From Lepas anatifera (taxonomy: Eukaryota; Arthropoda; Thecostraca; Lepadidae), in NCBI GenBank assembly GCA_034440635.1, contig JAOTON010001526.1, positions 4,225,001 through 4,289,000 of the forward strand: DNA of 64,000 nt. The letters run 5' to 3'. How positions within the stretch are numbered: the first letter of the stretch is position 1; each line of letters starts with the position of its first letter. This document shows positions 12,650-25,741 of the stretch, piece by piece. Below the pieces are notes generated by a model, which was not told the DNA's origin, ran no database searches, and was given only the letters and a program-made list of their open reading frames with translations. The translations under genes were made by a program, and so were the position numbers.

Positions 12650-13794
12650 TAAAGGGAGATACGCGAAACAAATTGTTATTATGGGTTCCTGCTATTTGAA
12701 CAATATAGATTACAAAACTGTCAATTATTTTTGTATCTTTGGCAAAATTTTTGGAGGCCACACAACTATTATTGAAACATGTTAACGGTGCCGGAAAAAA
12801 TCAGGAACCTGCTCTTCATTTAAATATTTTCGAACACTATTTAAAGTTTTAAAGCAATTATTTTTGTAATAAAAGTGCCTGTTCTCCTGTATTTCTATTT
12901 GAATCAATTCTACATAGCCTATAAAAACTACAAAATAAATAAGTTTTCCCTAAAAATGGAGCATAAGATAATTACTTAAGTCTTCAATCGTTTCTTACCT
13001 CGGGTCTTCAGTCGTTTTTCTACAATATTCCCAGGGTGACGAACTTTTGCGTCCGATAGGTCACGTGATCCAGGTATGAGAAATCCTGGGCTTTTGATTG
13101 GTCAATTGTGATTTCTTTAAAGTCCTATATTTCTGTTTCAGAAGACCTTTGGAAGGTTGTTTTTTTCAAATATTTTTTTCTGTGATAGCTCAAGGTTCTA
13201 CACCACTGTTTTTTATTATAAATTTTGTCCAAGTTGTTCTCAGTTCTACTGCTCGAGTCGGAGTCTCACTAAAGTCATCACTGGACTTGTCACGGAGACC
13301 CCGACCCCACCACCCGAACGAGCAACTCCCACAATGAAGGGTTGATTTAGAAGCCAAAGTTTAATGTCCCACAAAGCACAAGAACGGCTGCCCCACCCTC
13401 TCACCAGTCAGTTGCCAGCCGACCTGTACGTCGGGTAAACTATTGAGCTCCGGAGCGTCTCAGGAGAACCGATCCAAAGCCTGGACATGCACTCCCACTG
13501 CATGCTTCTGAGCAGCGGGCCGGAGCCCAACGCTCTGCCAACTGAGCTACCGGAGCGGCATTATCCGTCTAGGACAGATATGACCGAGTTCTTAAAGAAA
13601 TTGATGGCCATAGCCAAGACTATGTCATTTGATTGATAGTGAGAATTATCGATAAGTCGTCCAAGAAATGTTGACTTTGAGAGTGATTTTAAGGAATTTG
13701 GAGGCCGAATTCGCAAGAATGAGAGAAGGACTTCTGAAACAACTTTTGTGACCTTTTCATCTAGCCAATAGTTTTTTTCGCGTATCTCCGTTTA
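12650..13794. mobile_element. MITE-B, full-length copy interrupted by a SINE
   Basis: The left end is TAAAGGGAGATACGCGAAA and the right end TTTCGCGTATCTCCGTTTA, a near-perfect inverted pair of about 19 bp bounded by TA, which would fit a TA-targeting (Tc1/mariner-type) MITE. The interior is non-coding and matches copies at 7670-8218, 55066-56047 and 59055-59840. The SINE at 13228-13559 splits it. Confidence 0.75.
13228..13559 (-). mobile_element. tRNA-derived SINE (family S1), copy 1
   Basis: The minus strand begins with a tRNA-like head containing TAGCTCAGTTGGCAGAGC, a good pol III A box. It continues with GATCGGTTC, a weak B box, then a body with GGGACATTAAACTTTGG and a tail shared with copies ending at 35248, 49126 and 63646. 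The head is too diverged to be a tRNA gene. It is inserted inside MITE-B. Confidence 0.8.
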
Positions 13795-13959
13795 AGTGGG
13801 CCTCTGGGCCGTTGATGATGCAGCGAATAAGCTGAATAAACTTATATCAGCATCCAGCTTGACCTAGGTCTGTGACGTGACCTGACTTAACCTTGAAACC
13901 AAATCTCAATAACCTTTGTTATTGCATCATTTTCTGCGCTAAATCTGAAGGTCATCCAT

Positions 13960-14897
13960 TTAACCCTTGCCCCGGTGTGAGGTGTTTGAACACCCCCTCC
14001 CTCTCGAGTTTTACCGGCGGCACGAAAAAATGGCAGCGCCGCAACTTTCTACAACATCTTAAGGTTGGGTCATCCCAGGTCAGGTCTCCAGTGCAGGTAA
14101 GTGACATCACCTCCAAAAATGTTCAGGGTGGCATAACTAAGAAATGGTGAATCTATGGAATTGAAATTTATACCACACAATGGGCTCAACGAGTACTACA
14201 ACATATATTCCGGTATTTTTCTTATCGATGACCTAAGGTCAGGTACGGATCATGACCTCTCCATTGGAAATGCATGAGGAAAACAGGAATTGGGCTGTAT
14301 TTATGTAGATACAGCTGAGAATACCTTCATATTCTCCAAATCGTAGTGTCGTGGTCCCTTTTCTAGGTTCATGCTGCAATTTTTGACTGGTGACCTCTGA
14401 GAGGTAATCTAGGCTATTTCAGCATATTTTCAGACTTGGGTCAATAACTTTTCAGGAATTAAGATAACATTTTTATTTTGATGCCATTATGTTTATAGTG
14501 CTATTACGAGTCGATTAATGTGCAAATTGACTATGCTAATTCAAATAGTGACCTTGGCATGACCTCTGGTCACGTCATTTTGTTTTTTGACCAATTATAG
14601 TCATATTATGCATCATTCAATTAGCCGTAACGAGAGGAAACGAAAGGTGCCTAAACATAATTTTAACTCAACTCTATCAGAGGCTAGAGCCAAAAACACT
14701 ATTCTAAGATGCAAACTTCGTTGACCTGTCATGACCTCAATATTGACCTGAGCCAAAGAGTGACCAATGTAGTTTCTTCATGAATTTTTATGAGCCATCC
14801 ACCAGCTTAAGCGTTTTTTCGCAATCCCATAAAGAGGCCGAGTTCGAGGGGGTGTTTGAACACTCCCCACCTTGGCGAAGGTGGCTTGGAGTGTTAA
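13960..14897 (+). mobile_element. TTAA-flanked family A element
   Basis: The 938-bp unit is bounded by TTAA at 13960-13963 and 14894-14897. The left end is TTAACCCTTGCCCC followed by a hairpin around GGTGTTTGAACACC; the right end has GGTGTTTGAACACTCC and GGAGTGTTAA. The interior has many TGACCT/AGGTCA motifs and no coding capacity. Confidence 0.65.
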
Positions 14898-15226
14898 CGA
14901 AAGGCGGGTGTTATATTTTTGTGTCATTTAAGGCTCTCCTTGAACACAGTGTTGTCTTTCATATGAGGCACGATTATTAACTGCGTTGAATATGGTACGG
15001 AAGTGGTTTCCATTACATAACGAGCAAGTCTGGTGATATATCGGAGCGGCAGGCCGCTACAGAGCCCAGCTGCACGAGAGTGGATTAGAGCTGGCCTCGG
15101 CGCGTCTGAAGGTCAGCAGACGGGCCGGGGCGTGCGGATGCTGCGGCGGCGACATCGCAGGCTGGCGCCGACGCCGGGCCCAGCTACTGCTAGCTGGCGC
15201 CTCAGTACTGACGTCAGCCTCATGCA
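14898..15226. other. CpG-rich patch without assigned gene
   Basis: 15045-15215 is strongly GC- and CpG-rich against AT-rich surroundings. It carries a 65-codon open frame (15033-15230) rich in Arg/Gly with no domain. It could be a small CpG island. Confidence 0.3.
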
Positions 15227-16820
15227 TTAACCCTCGCCCTACCGGCAGTTCATTTGCACTCCCTTGTCGTTTTTCACGATGACAGACAAACGGCTCGGCT
15301 TAAAGCAATGGCGTCCAAGATGTAAGAACAAAATTAAGTTGTACGCATTTTGACAACTTTTCAAATCCGGGTCGTCTCTGATCATGGGGATATGAGGTCA
15401 TTCTTAAAGGCATGCACGATATCCTTGCCGTCTGGCTCCCGGCCCTTGATCTAGAAACACCAACGTGGCTTGAACTGGGTGCTTACACAGGCTCCAGGCT
15501 TCAATGCTCTTCCCTTGATGACCCTTGACCTCTTGAGCATGTGCAATGGGAAAGTGACCCCAGGCGGCCTGATCTGACTCGGGCGAAGTTATGTCAATAT
15601 GTCTAGTCGCGTAGTGCAAAAATGGCCGGTATTTGAGCCCCTTTGCTTTCATCAGTGTCTATCACCTGCATTTGCAGTCTTCCTATGTCTGATTTTCACG
15701 AGGTAAGCCGAGGTCATGCCCTATGCTAGTTTAATGTCGTAGAACGATGGAAATATCCAGGGCCCTTCAAAGTTAGTTGGTAGCAATCTACTGCCATGGC
15801 ATACAAATGCGACAAGATAAAAATACAAGATAAGAATAGCCACACAATATGAAAATTGCCAAAACAAAAGTAAATAGTCCACCTTCAGGACATGTAAGTG
15901 CCGTAAGTTGTTAATGAAAAAGACCAAATGCTTGAAAGCATGCATATCTCCGCCAAGTGTAGTGTCTCGTCATCGAGCAATAAATAAACATTTAAATAAA
16001 TCAAACCAAAAGCGCCGTGTTCGCCGCCATCGAGCAGAGCCCATATCCAAAATAAATTTGGAAGAAACTACTATTTTCTCATAAAATAAAACTAGAGGAC
16101 AATGCTCAAATATTTTTATTTGCATTTAAGAATATATTTTGCATCTTTTGCTCATTTACTTCTTAAAAATAATAACTTCAATGTCACTAGCCTCCAATGA
16201 CCTTTACCAGTGACCTTAACATGAATATTTGTGAATGCTGCTGTCATTTGTTTCTGACAAAATTGATGACCCTTAGCTGTTTTGCCAATGAATCTTTGGC
16301 ATGCAAAGACCCAAGATCGGCAAGTATTTATTGACCTTTGACTTTCCAAGGCCATTCAAGGTCAGTCACCTAGAATTACCACGTTTGGCATGTCACAGTA
16401 TATGCTGAAGTAGTCAAGTGCGTTAGAAGCCTTTGTACTGATAATGCAGTTGACCACGTGCTGGGAGATGTCAAAACTCACTAGGCTATATTGGGTCCCA
16501 AAGGTCAATTGTTGGCCTTTTGCAATGTTGTCCATTTTATGATAAGTGCAGAAGATTGCAAATGCCTCCAAACACGATTCTGCAACTTTTGGCTACCAAA
16601 ACATGGCGCAAAGCCACGGCATGACAATGTTTCACTTGATTTTAGCTTGACCAGGACATATGTGACCTTTCAAGGTCACCTATTGACCGAGGGTAAAAAT
16701 TTTACACCATCGAAAAGTTAAGTTCACTGGCAACACGCTGCAATTTACTGCATCTTTCTACCTCTCTTAGTTTCCAAGCGGCTATGGGGTCCGTATGGAT
16801 CCCGGTGTGGCGAGGGCTAA
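15227..16820 (+). mobile_element. TTAA-type element, second subfamily
   Basis: It starts TTAACCCTCGCCC at 15227 and ends GGCGAGGGCTAA at 16820 (the right TTAA is changed to CTAA). The interior has AGGTCA-type motifs and no coding frame longer than about 80 codons. The boundaries rest on the 8-bp inverted CCCTCGCC only. Confidence 0.45.
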
Positions 16821-16993
16821 TACATTACTACTCTTACATTAGTCATTAGTACTCCTTGCATCAATGTTTTTTTGCAGTGTGTCGCATAAGTGCTTAGGAC
16901 AACTAGTGTGATGTCTACGGTAAACAGCATTGGAGTATAACCGTTCGTTTGACTGTGTTTTCAAATGAGGTGTGTAATGGACAAACAGGTGCG

Positions 16994-17619
16994 GTTGCAG
17001 CAGCAGTGTTTGCTGTGATTGTGTTCTGTGATTGTGTTGCAGCAGCAGTGTTTGCTGTGATTGTGTTGCAGCAGCAGTGTTTGCTGTGATTGTTTCTGTG
17101 ATTGTGTTGCAGCAGCAGTGTTTGCTGTGATTGTGTTCTGTGATTGTGTTGCAGCAGCAGTGTTTGCTGTGATTGTGTTCTGTGATTGTGTTGCAGCAGC
17201 AGTGTTTGCTGTGATTGTGTTCTGTGATTGTGTTGCAGCAGCAGTGTTTGCTGTGATTGTGTTGCAGCAGCAGTGTTTGCTGTGATTGTGTTGCAGCAGC
17301 AGTGTTTGCTGTGATTGTGTCTGTGATTGTGTTGCAGCAGCAGTGTTTGCTGTGATTGTGTTCTGTGATTGTGTTGCAGCAGCAGTGTTTGCTGTGATTG
17401 TGTTGCAGCAGCAGTGTTTGCTGTGATTGTGTTGCAGCAGCAGTGCTTGCTGTGATTGTGTTCTGTGATTGTGTTGCAGCAGCAGTGTTTGCTGTGATTG
17501 TGTTCTGTGATTGTGTTGCAGCAGCAGTGTTTGCTGTGATTGTGTTCTGTGATTGTGTTGCAGCAGCAGTGTTCTGTGATTGTGTTGCAGCAGCAGTGTT
17601 TGCTGTGATTGTGTTCTGT
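16994..17619. repeat. Minisatellite with 29- and 42-bp units
   Basis: Tandem copies of TTGCAGCAGCAGTGTTTGCT plus TGTGATTGTG are spaced 29 bp, or 42 bp when the 13-bp TTCTGTGATTGTG is repeated. Both strands stay open over long stretches (343 and 291 codons on minus) because the unit lacks stops in several frames. I do not treat those as proteins. Confidence 0.95.
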
Positions 17620-17648
17620 TCCACGAGTTGGTGAAAGGGATGACTCAC

Positions 17649-17851
17649 GTTCAGCGCAGAGCTCAGGCACAGGAGGTACCAGCAGCTGCCCGCCCGCCTT
17701 CTTCTTGGTGCCACCTTGCGGTTCGGTTCTCTGTGTCGGCTTCTTGGTAGTGGTTGTTGTTGTTGTTGTGGTGGTGGTGGTGGTGGTGGTGGCTGCTGGC
17801 CGCACGGTGGGCGCTACTCTCAGTCCAAACCCGTTGTTCCGGTTGAAGAAC
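17649..17851 (-). CDS. Candidate internal exon with a threonine-rich linker
   Basis: On the minus strand a 203-nt open stretch is bounded by an acceptor-like TATCCTTTCGTCAG before 17851 and a strong donor-like GTGAGT at 17648-17643. It would encode FFNRNNGFGLRVAPTVRPAA, a run of about 15 Thr, then KKPTQRTEPQGG and a basic Gly/Lys stretch ending PELCAE. Thr-rich linkers of this type are common in secreted arthropod proteins. The poly-Thr is encoded by ACC/ACA repeats (17755-17800), so slippage could have expanded it. No flanking exon was identified in this repeat-rich region. It may be one exon of a real gene or a fortuitous open stretch beside the minisatellite. Confidence 0.35.
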
Positions 17852-18839
17852 CTGACGAAAGGATACATGTGGTAAATCAGTGATGCCAAGGAAGACTGGC
17901 AATCCATTGCTGGTGCCGAGAATGGAAGGCTTCTTTTAAAGTCCACGGAGGATTAGGTGAACATTTTCGTGGTTTCTGGTCAAAGCAATGTATTAGTCCA
18001 CACCAGGGTACTGTGAGGCAGAGAGGACTCAAGCATGAAATTATACCAACGCATTAAGTCGCACCACTGCACGGGTCCGAGTGTACTCGCGGACATACGG
18101 GACATTCGAATGACCCTGGAAATCCTAACATTCAAAACAAGTTCAAGCTGGCACGTCTGGATTTTGGGGCGGTCAGTGGGTTCAGTGACCGTCCGGTTAA
18201 TGTGCTGAAGTCGACAACCTCGGGCTGTACCGATTTTCCAGCCTTCTGGAGAGTGGCAGGGTGGCGTAGCTGCGTGTACCCACCTGCCAAATGGTGTCAG
18301 TCTGAAGGTGAAAACGTGTGTGCACCTGTCTCCTGCGGTGTGTGGTGTGAATCGAGCCTAATTAAGGCACTCTACAGAGGCTTGTCGGCAAAAATCCCAA
18401 TGAAAAGTCACGCGACATCTAAAAAAGACAGTTGCTACGTCTCGGTAAGTATATATCATCATTTTATCATCATATATGATCATTTTGGTTTTTTAGGTGG
18501 GTTGACTAATGATGTTATTATACGCACTAACAGTGGTGGAAAATAAGATACTAATTAGAGAGACGCAAACCAGTTAAGCTGAAGTCCCATCGTTATTTAA
18601 TATATCAGAGAGGTGCACACAATTACACGCTTAAAGGAATAAAAAGGGAATAAAAATATATGGACTTAAAGACATAAAACAGCTTAGCCCTTGCACCCAT
18701 ACTCAAGGCAAGAGATACAAGAAACCTGAACGGATACGAATGGATATAGATGATATGAAAACCAACGCTCTTCAAACAAGACGTGATGCTGGTAATCTCA
18801 ACAGCCGGATGCTCTCCCCAAAGGGAACCTCCTCTAAAA
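17852..18839. other. No gene seen
   Basis: A 114-codon plus-strand frame (18202-18546) has no motif. 18450-18490 is an ATCATC/ATATGAT simple stretch. Confidence 0.3.
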
Positions 18840-19289
18840 CGGTCCCTACTAGCCACAGCAGCCTCCTTACTGAAAGAGGACCCAGCAGGTCAGACAGGTC
18901 CCTGACGGCTGTAGCTGGCCCTGACAGCCTACGAGTCGCACTGGGCCCTGTTGCCCAAATAGTCCCGCCGACCATCGTGGCTCCATCGGTTAAAGAGGGG
19001 CCCAGCCTACCAGGGTGGCCCCATCTGTGGACAGGGGCCCGGGTCCCAGTGGCTCTAAGGATGTCGTTTTAAAGACGGTTCTGATGGGTAAAAAGGGTCC
19101 TGTTTATCACAAAATAGAGTGCTGGAGAGGGCTTAGGTCTTAAGAGGGCCCAGTCTGGTATGCACTTTTTGGCCACACAGCATAGTGTGGGCGGGCCGCT
19201 CGAAGCGAGGTCCCTGTCCTTAGGGGGCCCTCCGGACCCTCGGGGGGGAGACGATGGCCCTTGACGTCCTCTTGGGTACGCCCCTGGCT
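18840..19289. repeat. GGGCCC-rich dispersed repeat with a hAT-like terminus
   Basis: Many GGGCCC/GGGGCCC blocks resemble the stretch at 63690-64000 and the inside of MITE 1. The right side ends GGGTACGCCCCTGG near 19286, close to the MITE 1 terminus. I could not find a matching left end. Confidence 0.4.
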
Positions 19290-20139
19290 GCTGCGACCTC
19301 TCCGGGTAGATTCCCGTGCTATTTATTTTCATCTTCCCTCATCTTTACCTTCTCTTTTCATAGTCCTTAATCACTAACACTCATCATGACAACACCTCAA
19401 TAGTGCGAAAGTTTGAGTAAAAGTTGAACCACGCGTTTGCCCAAACTCCTCCCCAATATCCTGGCTTGGCTGACAGTGCTTTCCACCTATAAAGCTCTGC
19501 CTTGGCGGGTCAGCGCCGCCTACACAACGCAAACATTGTGGCTTATCAAGGATCAGGATAGTCAGTTCCCGCAGTCTGCCGAAGACATAGTGCCATCGAC
19601 CGCATTAAGTCTCGTGGAAGTGACCTCGTGAAACACTTTATAATCTTTTTATCACTCCAACGGTATTTGAAAGGGCTCAGGATTGTAAACGTATTGCTAA
19701 ATATGGAATCAGAACAACTGTGGCCAACTGTGACGCTAGCCCTAAGGCTGGGCAACTTCGGCAGGGAAAGGAGGCATTCAGGAAGATTATCAGGGCGGAA
19801 TCTTTTTTACACGAACCTAACTATACACAAAAGTTAAGTTGCAAAAATAGGCGGATATGTGGCCGTGTTGCCACACTGGTTGTTTCTCAGAACCGGGGGT
19901 GCCTGTGCAGTGCTGACAGGGGCCGGTTCAAAGTCAACGAGGTCCGAGTGGCCAATGTACGGTGCGTGGCGCCACCTTCGTGACTAGGCTGTTAAATACC
20001 CCTGACATCAAGACGAATATGAATACAAATCCCACGGTGAATAAAATCACTCACAAAAAGGCGCACAGGACTCACGCAGGTGACCTGCAATTTAAATGGC
20101 TTACGAACCATGGTAAAACATTGGCGAGCATCATCTCGA
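19290..20139. other. No gene seen
   Basis: Unique-looking sequence with several overlapping short frames (64-87 codons), none with a motif. Splice-site candidates were not convincing. Confidence 0.3.
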
Positions 20140-22050
20140 TCCTCGACACGTCCGCCAGACGACCCAGATCCTTCGACACGTCTGCCAGACAACTCAGACC
20201 CCTCGACACGTCTGACAGACGACCCAGACCTCTTGACACGTCTGCTAAGACAACCCAGACCCCTCGACACGTCTGCCAGACTACCCAGACCCTTAAACAC
20301 GTCTGCCAGACAACCCAGACGCCTCGACACGTCTGCCAGATCACCCAAACCCTCGACAGGTCTGCCAGATGACTCAGACCCCTCGACACGTCTGCCAGAC
20401 GACCCAGACCCCTCGACACGTCTGCCAGACGACTCAGACCCCTCGACACGTCTGCCAGATGACTCAGACCCTTAAACACGTCTTCCAGATGACTCAGACC
20501 CTTAAACACGTCTGCCAGACAACCCAGACGCCTCGACATGTCTGCCAGATCACCCAAACCCCTCGACACGTCTGCTAAGACAACCCAGACCCCTCGACAC
20601 GTCTGCCAGACCACCCAGACCCCTCGACACGTCTGCCAGATCACCCAAACCCCTCGACAGGTCTGCCAGATGACTCAGACCCCTCGACACGTCTGCCAGA
20701 CGACCCAGACCCCTCGACACGTCTGCCAGACAAACCAGACCCCTCGACACGTCTGCCAGACGACCCAGACCCCTCGACACGTCTGCTAAGACAACCCAGA
20801 CCCCTCGACACGTCTGCCAGACGACCCAGACCCCTCAACACGTCTGCCAGACAACCCAGACACCTCAACACGTCTCAAAGACAACCCAGACCCCTCGACA
20901 CGTCTGCCAGACGACTCAGACCCCTCGACACGTCTGCCAGACGACCCAGACCACTCGACACGTCTGACAGACGACCCAGACCCCTCGACACGTCTGCTAA
21001 GACAACCCAGACCCCTCGACACGTTTGCCAGACGACCCAGACCCCTCGACACGTCTGCCAGACGAGCCAGACCCCTCGACACGTCTGCCAGACGACCCAG
21101 ACCCCTCGCACGTCTGCCAGACGACTCAGACCCCTCGACACGTCTGCCAGATGACTCAGACCCTTAAACACGTCTGCCAGACAACCCAGACGCCTCGACA
21201 CGTCTGCCAGATCACCCAAACCCCTCGACACGTCTGCCAGACGACCCAGACTTCTCGACACGTCTGCTAAGACAGCTCAGACCCCTCGACACGTCTGCCA
21301 AACGACCCAGATCCCTCGACACGTCTGCCAGACGACTCAGACCCCTCGACGCGTCTGCCAGATGACTCAGACCCTTTGACACGTCTGCCAGACAACCCAG
21401 ACCCCTCGACACGTCTGCTAAGACAACCCAGACCCCTCGACACGTCTGCCAGACGACCCAGACCCCTCGACACGTCTGCCAGACGACCCAGACCCCTCGA
21501 CACGTCTGCTAAGACAACCCAGACCCCTCGACACGTCTGCCAGACGACCCAGACCCCTCGACACGTCTGCTAAGACAACCCAGACCCCTCGACACGTTTG
21601 CCACAGCCCAGACCCCTCGAAACGTCTACCAGATGACTCAGCCCCCTCGACACGTCTGCCAGACAACCCAGACACCTCGACACGTCTGACAGACAACCCA
21701 GACACCTCGACACGTCTGCCAGACAACCCAGACCCCTCGACATGTCTGCCAGAAGACTCAGACCCCTCGACACGTCTTCCAGACGACTAGGACCGCTCGA
21801 CACATCTGCCAGACAACCGATACCCCTTGACACGTCTGCCAGACGACCCAGACCCCTCGACACGTCTGCCAGACGACCCAGACCCCTCGACACGTCTGCC
21901 AGACGACCCAGACCCCTCGACACGTCTGCTAAGACAACCCAGACCCCTCGACACGTCTGCCAGACGACCCAGACCCCTCGACACGTCTGCCAGACGACCC
22001 AGACCCCTCGACACGTCTGCCAGATGACTCAGACCTCTCGACACGTCCGC
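20140..22050. repeat. Minisatellite of about 60 copies of a 30-bp unit
   Basis: The typical unit is CCCCTCGACACGTCTGCCAG followed by ACGACCCAGA. Variants alternate GCTAAGACAACCCAGA, CAGATGACTCAGA and CCTTAAACACG, giving a higher-order mix. The unit is a multiple of three and the consensus has no stop in any frame, so all six frames stay largely open (up to 190 codons on minus). The peptide versions (PDDPDPSTRL, ADVSRGLGRL and others) have no recognised function. Confidence 0.97.
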
Positions 22051-22670
22051 AGCTGACGTGTGCACCGCAAACGTTCAAGCGAACACGCCGTAAAGCCACT
22101 TACCTACCCAGAGCACAGGTGCTAGGTCTATCATCAGCTTTTCTCCGACTTCACTTGACTGTGGACTAGCCTTAGCCTGCCTGAGCAAGTGGGCATGAAA
22201 TCTGGCTCTATAGTCACGTAACCATAATATTACAGCAATGGTTTTGCACGCTATGCACTGCTACAGCTTCCAAATCTCGACCCAAAGCCTGAGTAAACTC
22301 ACAGCTCAACACAAATACTCTGTAAGAGAATGAGGCACATTAGTGCAGCTCCAGCTTGGCTGGTTTAGGGATAATCTGTTATGAAAATAATGGATTTGTT
22401 GTTATTTCTGCTGTAAATGGCTACTAAGCCAATTTTTTTCTTTTAATTAGTATTCTTCTCTAAGCAGTAAAAAGCCTCCATTTTTCAGGAATCAATCGTT
22501 TATTTATCATACATGCATCTGGTTCTTGCAATAACAATACGAACAATGCAGTTCAATAGAACAGTACAGCACAGTACAATACAACAATAAAATAAAGTTT
22601 CCAAGATAGTTTGATCTTCATGCATCAACATCAACACCATCTTACGGGTATCCTGTTTAGTCTGTGTAAT
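22051..22670. other. No gene seen
   Basis: AT-rich unique-looking sequence between two tandem repeats. No open frame worth listing. Confidence 0.4.
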
Positions 22671-23365
<695 letters not shown>

Positions 23366-23720
23366 ATATAGTAAACACTTTCTGAAATGCGCCACCGTTG
23401 GCATCCTCTTTCTTAGACGGGCTTTAAATATCACTAATATGGCGACAGTCGCTAACAGAACTTCAAGTTGTTTGCAGTGCTCCAATGAAGGAGGGAACCA
23501 ATCCGACTTTTCAAAAGGATAGGTAACATTATGTTGTGTGCGTAGTTCAGATTTTATATTTTGAATAAATAGTTGAGTTTTTCGGCACGACCAGAACAAG
23601 TGCCCTATGGTTTCTATTGACTCGGTACAAAACGTACATAATGCAGTTTTAGCTCTACCTAGTGAATAGACATACCTATTTGTTGCTATTATTCGCTATA
23701 TTACTTTGTAGTGAAATATT
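23366..23720 (-). pseudogene. C-terminal remnant of an L1/Tx1-like LINE ORF2
   Basis: Read on minus, the frame runs through RYVYSLGRAKTALCTFC and ETIGHLFWSC, then CRKTQLFIQNIKSEL. C-x2-C followed by H-L-F-W-x-C is the zinc-ribbon-like signature after the reverse transcriptase in L1/Tx1-type LINEs. Only the last ~115 codons are present and no RT motif precedes them, so the copy is heavily 5'-truncated. The open part after the last Met is 23354-23599. Confidence 0.6.
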
Positions 23721-24317
23721 GTAAATATTTGTTTTTGTTGCTACCCATATGGTGAACATACTCCCCACGTAAGGTGAATCGATTCGTTCCTGTCTCCATT
23801 TATTTATCCATAGTTGTTAAGAGTGTTTGTACCTATTTTAAGCCCAATACCCATTTAAATAGGTAGGCAGGAGTGCCCTTCCACACCCTTGCGGTCATTA
23901 CCTAATTTTGTCCGATGGAACACATCAAAAATAGGTTAGTTTCATTATGTTAGCTGACTGCACCACTCTCCGCTCTTTTTATATATTAGTTACTCTCTGC
24001 CTTATCCCAATTTTAGTATGTTCCCACGTCATGGCCCCAACGAAGGTTTAGGTTAACTGGTTACTTTCGATGGGGCCAGGACGATAGTTATGTTAGGGTA
24101 TTAATGGGTGGGTGAGTTCCTAAATGGGCTATGAGACCAAGAACATATCACATTGAAGAGAGGTGAGAAAATCGTGGTGAAGAGGGAAGAGAGAGAGAGA
24201 GAGAGAGTCGGTGAATTCAATACATTAGGAGCTCATGTCTGGAAAGGTGAACGAATATTCCATGAGCAAAAGAGAAACAATGCATTATTATTTATTTTGA
24301 TTTTTAACCCTGCTCAT
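23721..24317. other. No gene seen; short (GA)n at 24189-24208
   Basis: AT-rich DNA with a short GA run. The 63-codon frame around it has no motif. Confidence 0.4.
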
Positions 24318-25056
24318 CTATTTCCTCTGATAGATATTTATTGAAAAGAAATACTCTGACCTGTTTTTAAGACTGGATTTATCTAGGGGGACTTTGTTCA
24401 GCTTTGAAAATAATGGACACTTTACGTCATTCCATAACCTTGGAGGGTAAATCGAAAAGGCAAACTGTGTATAAATTGTAGATGCAACAGGAACTTTAAA
24501 GTGATGAACCAGCCTGGTGCTGCTAGATGTATGAAGTTCCAAGAGAGATGCAATGGCAGTGGGTAAGGTTCTATTGAGATGTTTTGAAAGAACGACAATT
24601 TGTTTTTCCTTTACAATATCAGAAAGCTTTACCAGCTCCAATGTAATAAAGAGTTGATTTGTTGGATGGAAGAAAGGTTTCTTACCAATTATCCTAATGG
24701 CTCTTTTTTGTAACTTAAAGAGACGTTCAAGTTTAGTGGCATAGTTGGAGCCCCAGACAATGGCACAGTAATTTAGGTGTGGAAGAACTAATGAGTTATA
24801 TAAACACAAGAGTTCACGCAATGATAGAAAAAACGTTGCCCTGCTCATTATCCCAATATTTCTGCTTATAGTTGATGTGTTCAATATGGGAGTGGTATTT
24901 TAGGCTTTCATCAACTTGAACTCCCAGATACTTGAGCCTGCTTTGGCGAGATAATTTTTCTCCATTTAGAATTAGGTCCAAATCGGCTTCCTTCCTTTTA
25001 GAGTAGATCTGGTAACGTGATTTCGAAACATTCAGTGAAAGCGTTTTAAGATGCAT
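24318..25056 (-). pseudogene. 3' part of a LINE reverse transcriptase, frameshifted
   Basis: Two overlapping minus-strand frames (24814-25056, then 24318-24884) read through conserved C-terminal RT features: KTLSLNVSKSRYQIYSKRK and LKYLGVQVDESLKYHSHIEHI, then LYNSLVLPHLNYCAIVWG and LERLFKLQKRAIRII. This order (strand-transfer region, YLGV-hD, then LPHLxYCxxxW) is typical of Jockey/CR1-type elements. A frame change lies near 24870-24890. The catalytic YADD region is absent because of 5' truncation. Confidence 0.75.
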
Positions 25057-25733
25057 GAAAAATTATTGAAATGCCAATCAGTTTGTTTTTGTATCCTGAC
25101 TGATAAGTACAATCTGTTAGGGTAATGTGGGCTGCCTTTAGCCTCCAAATCAGCGTAACGTGAAATCGCCGTATGAACTGGTAATACCCCGCGCCAGATT
25201 CAATCTATTTGATTGCTGCTCCAAATGAATACGAATGCAAATGAAGCGTTTTAGTTTAAATAGGTTAAAAATAGGAACAAAAACGAAATTTCTCTATTTT
25301 TGACATTCTTCTTGATATATTGAAACATATTTCACGATTCAAACTACTCAATAAAGCAAGTTGTATGCATTTATAATCGACAGTAACAAGGTCAGGTTCA
25401 GCACATGGGCGGTAAAGATGTCCAAGCGAGAGCAATTTACCCGCATAGCACGCGCGGCGGGGCAGGGTGGGGTGATAATTACGTCAAAATGGCAAAAATC
25501 AGACTAGCATTTCACAAGCCTGGTTGCTGAATCTTTGGCATATTTGGAAAGGAAAACTCTAATTGACCTAAGCTCTAATATTTATTTAAAACCCTGGCAC
25601 CTTGGCTTGAAGTTTTTACTTCTTTGTCCTCCAGACCAATGCAGTTCAGCACAGCACCGGGACAAATTGAGAGATATAACTTTGTAAATGGCACTGGGGA
25701 AGCAGCTTTTGAGAAGGAACCTTGTTTCGTACG
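25057..25733. other. No gene seen
   Basis: AT-rich, with a short GC-rich segment near 25440-25480. No supported feature. Confidence 0.35.
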
Positions 25734-25741
25734 CTTAAGAG

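Noticed and set aside
17800..17851. Formylglycine-generating-enzyme-like C-terminus (NRNNGFGLRV)
   Set aside because: The resemblance is ten residues only and is followed by a Thr-rich linker; not enough to assign the family.
16839..17946. 291- and 343-codon His/Asn/Thr/Cys-rich frames as genes
   Set aside because: Almost all of their length is the 29/42-bp minisatellite; only the 17649-17851 part is kept as a candidate exon.
20072..22065. CRISPR-like array
   Set aside because: Adjacent repeats abut with no unique spacers and unit variants grade into each other; the genome is eukaryotic.
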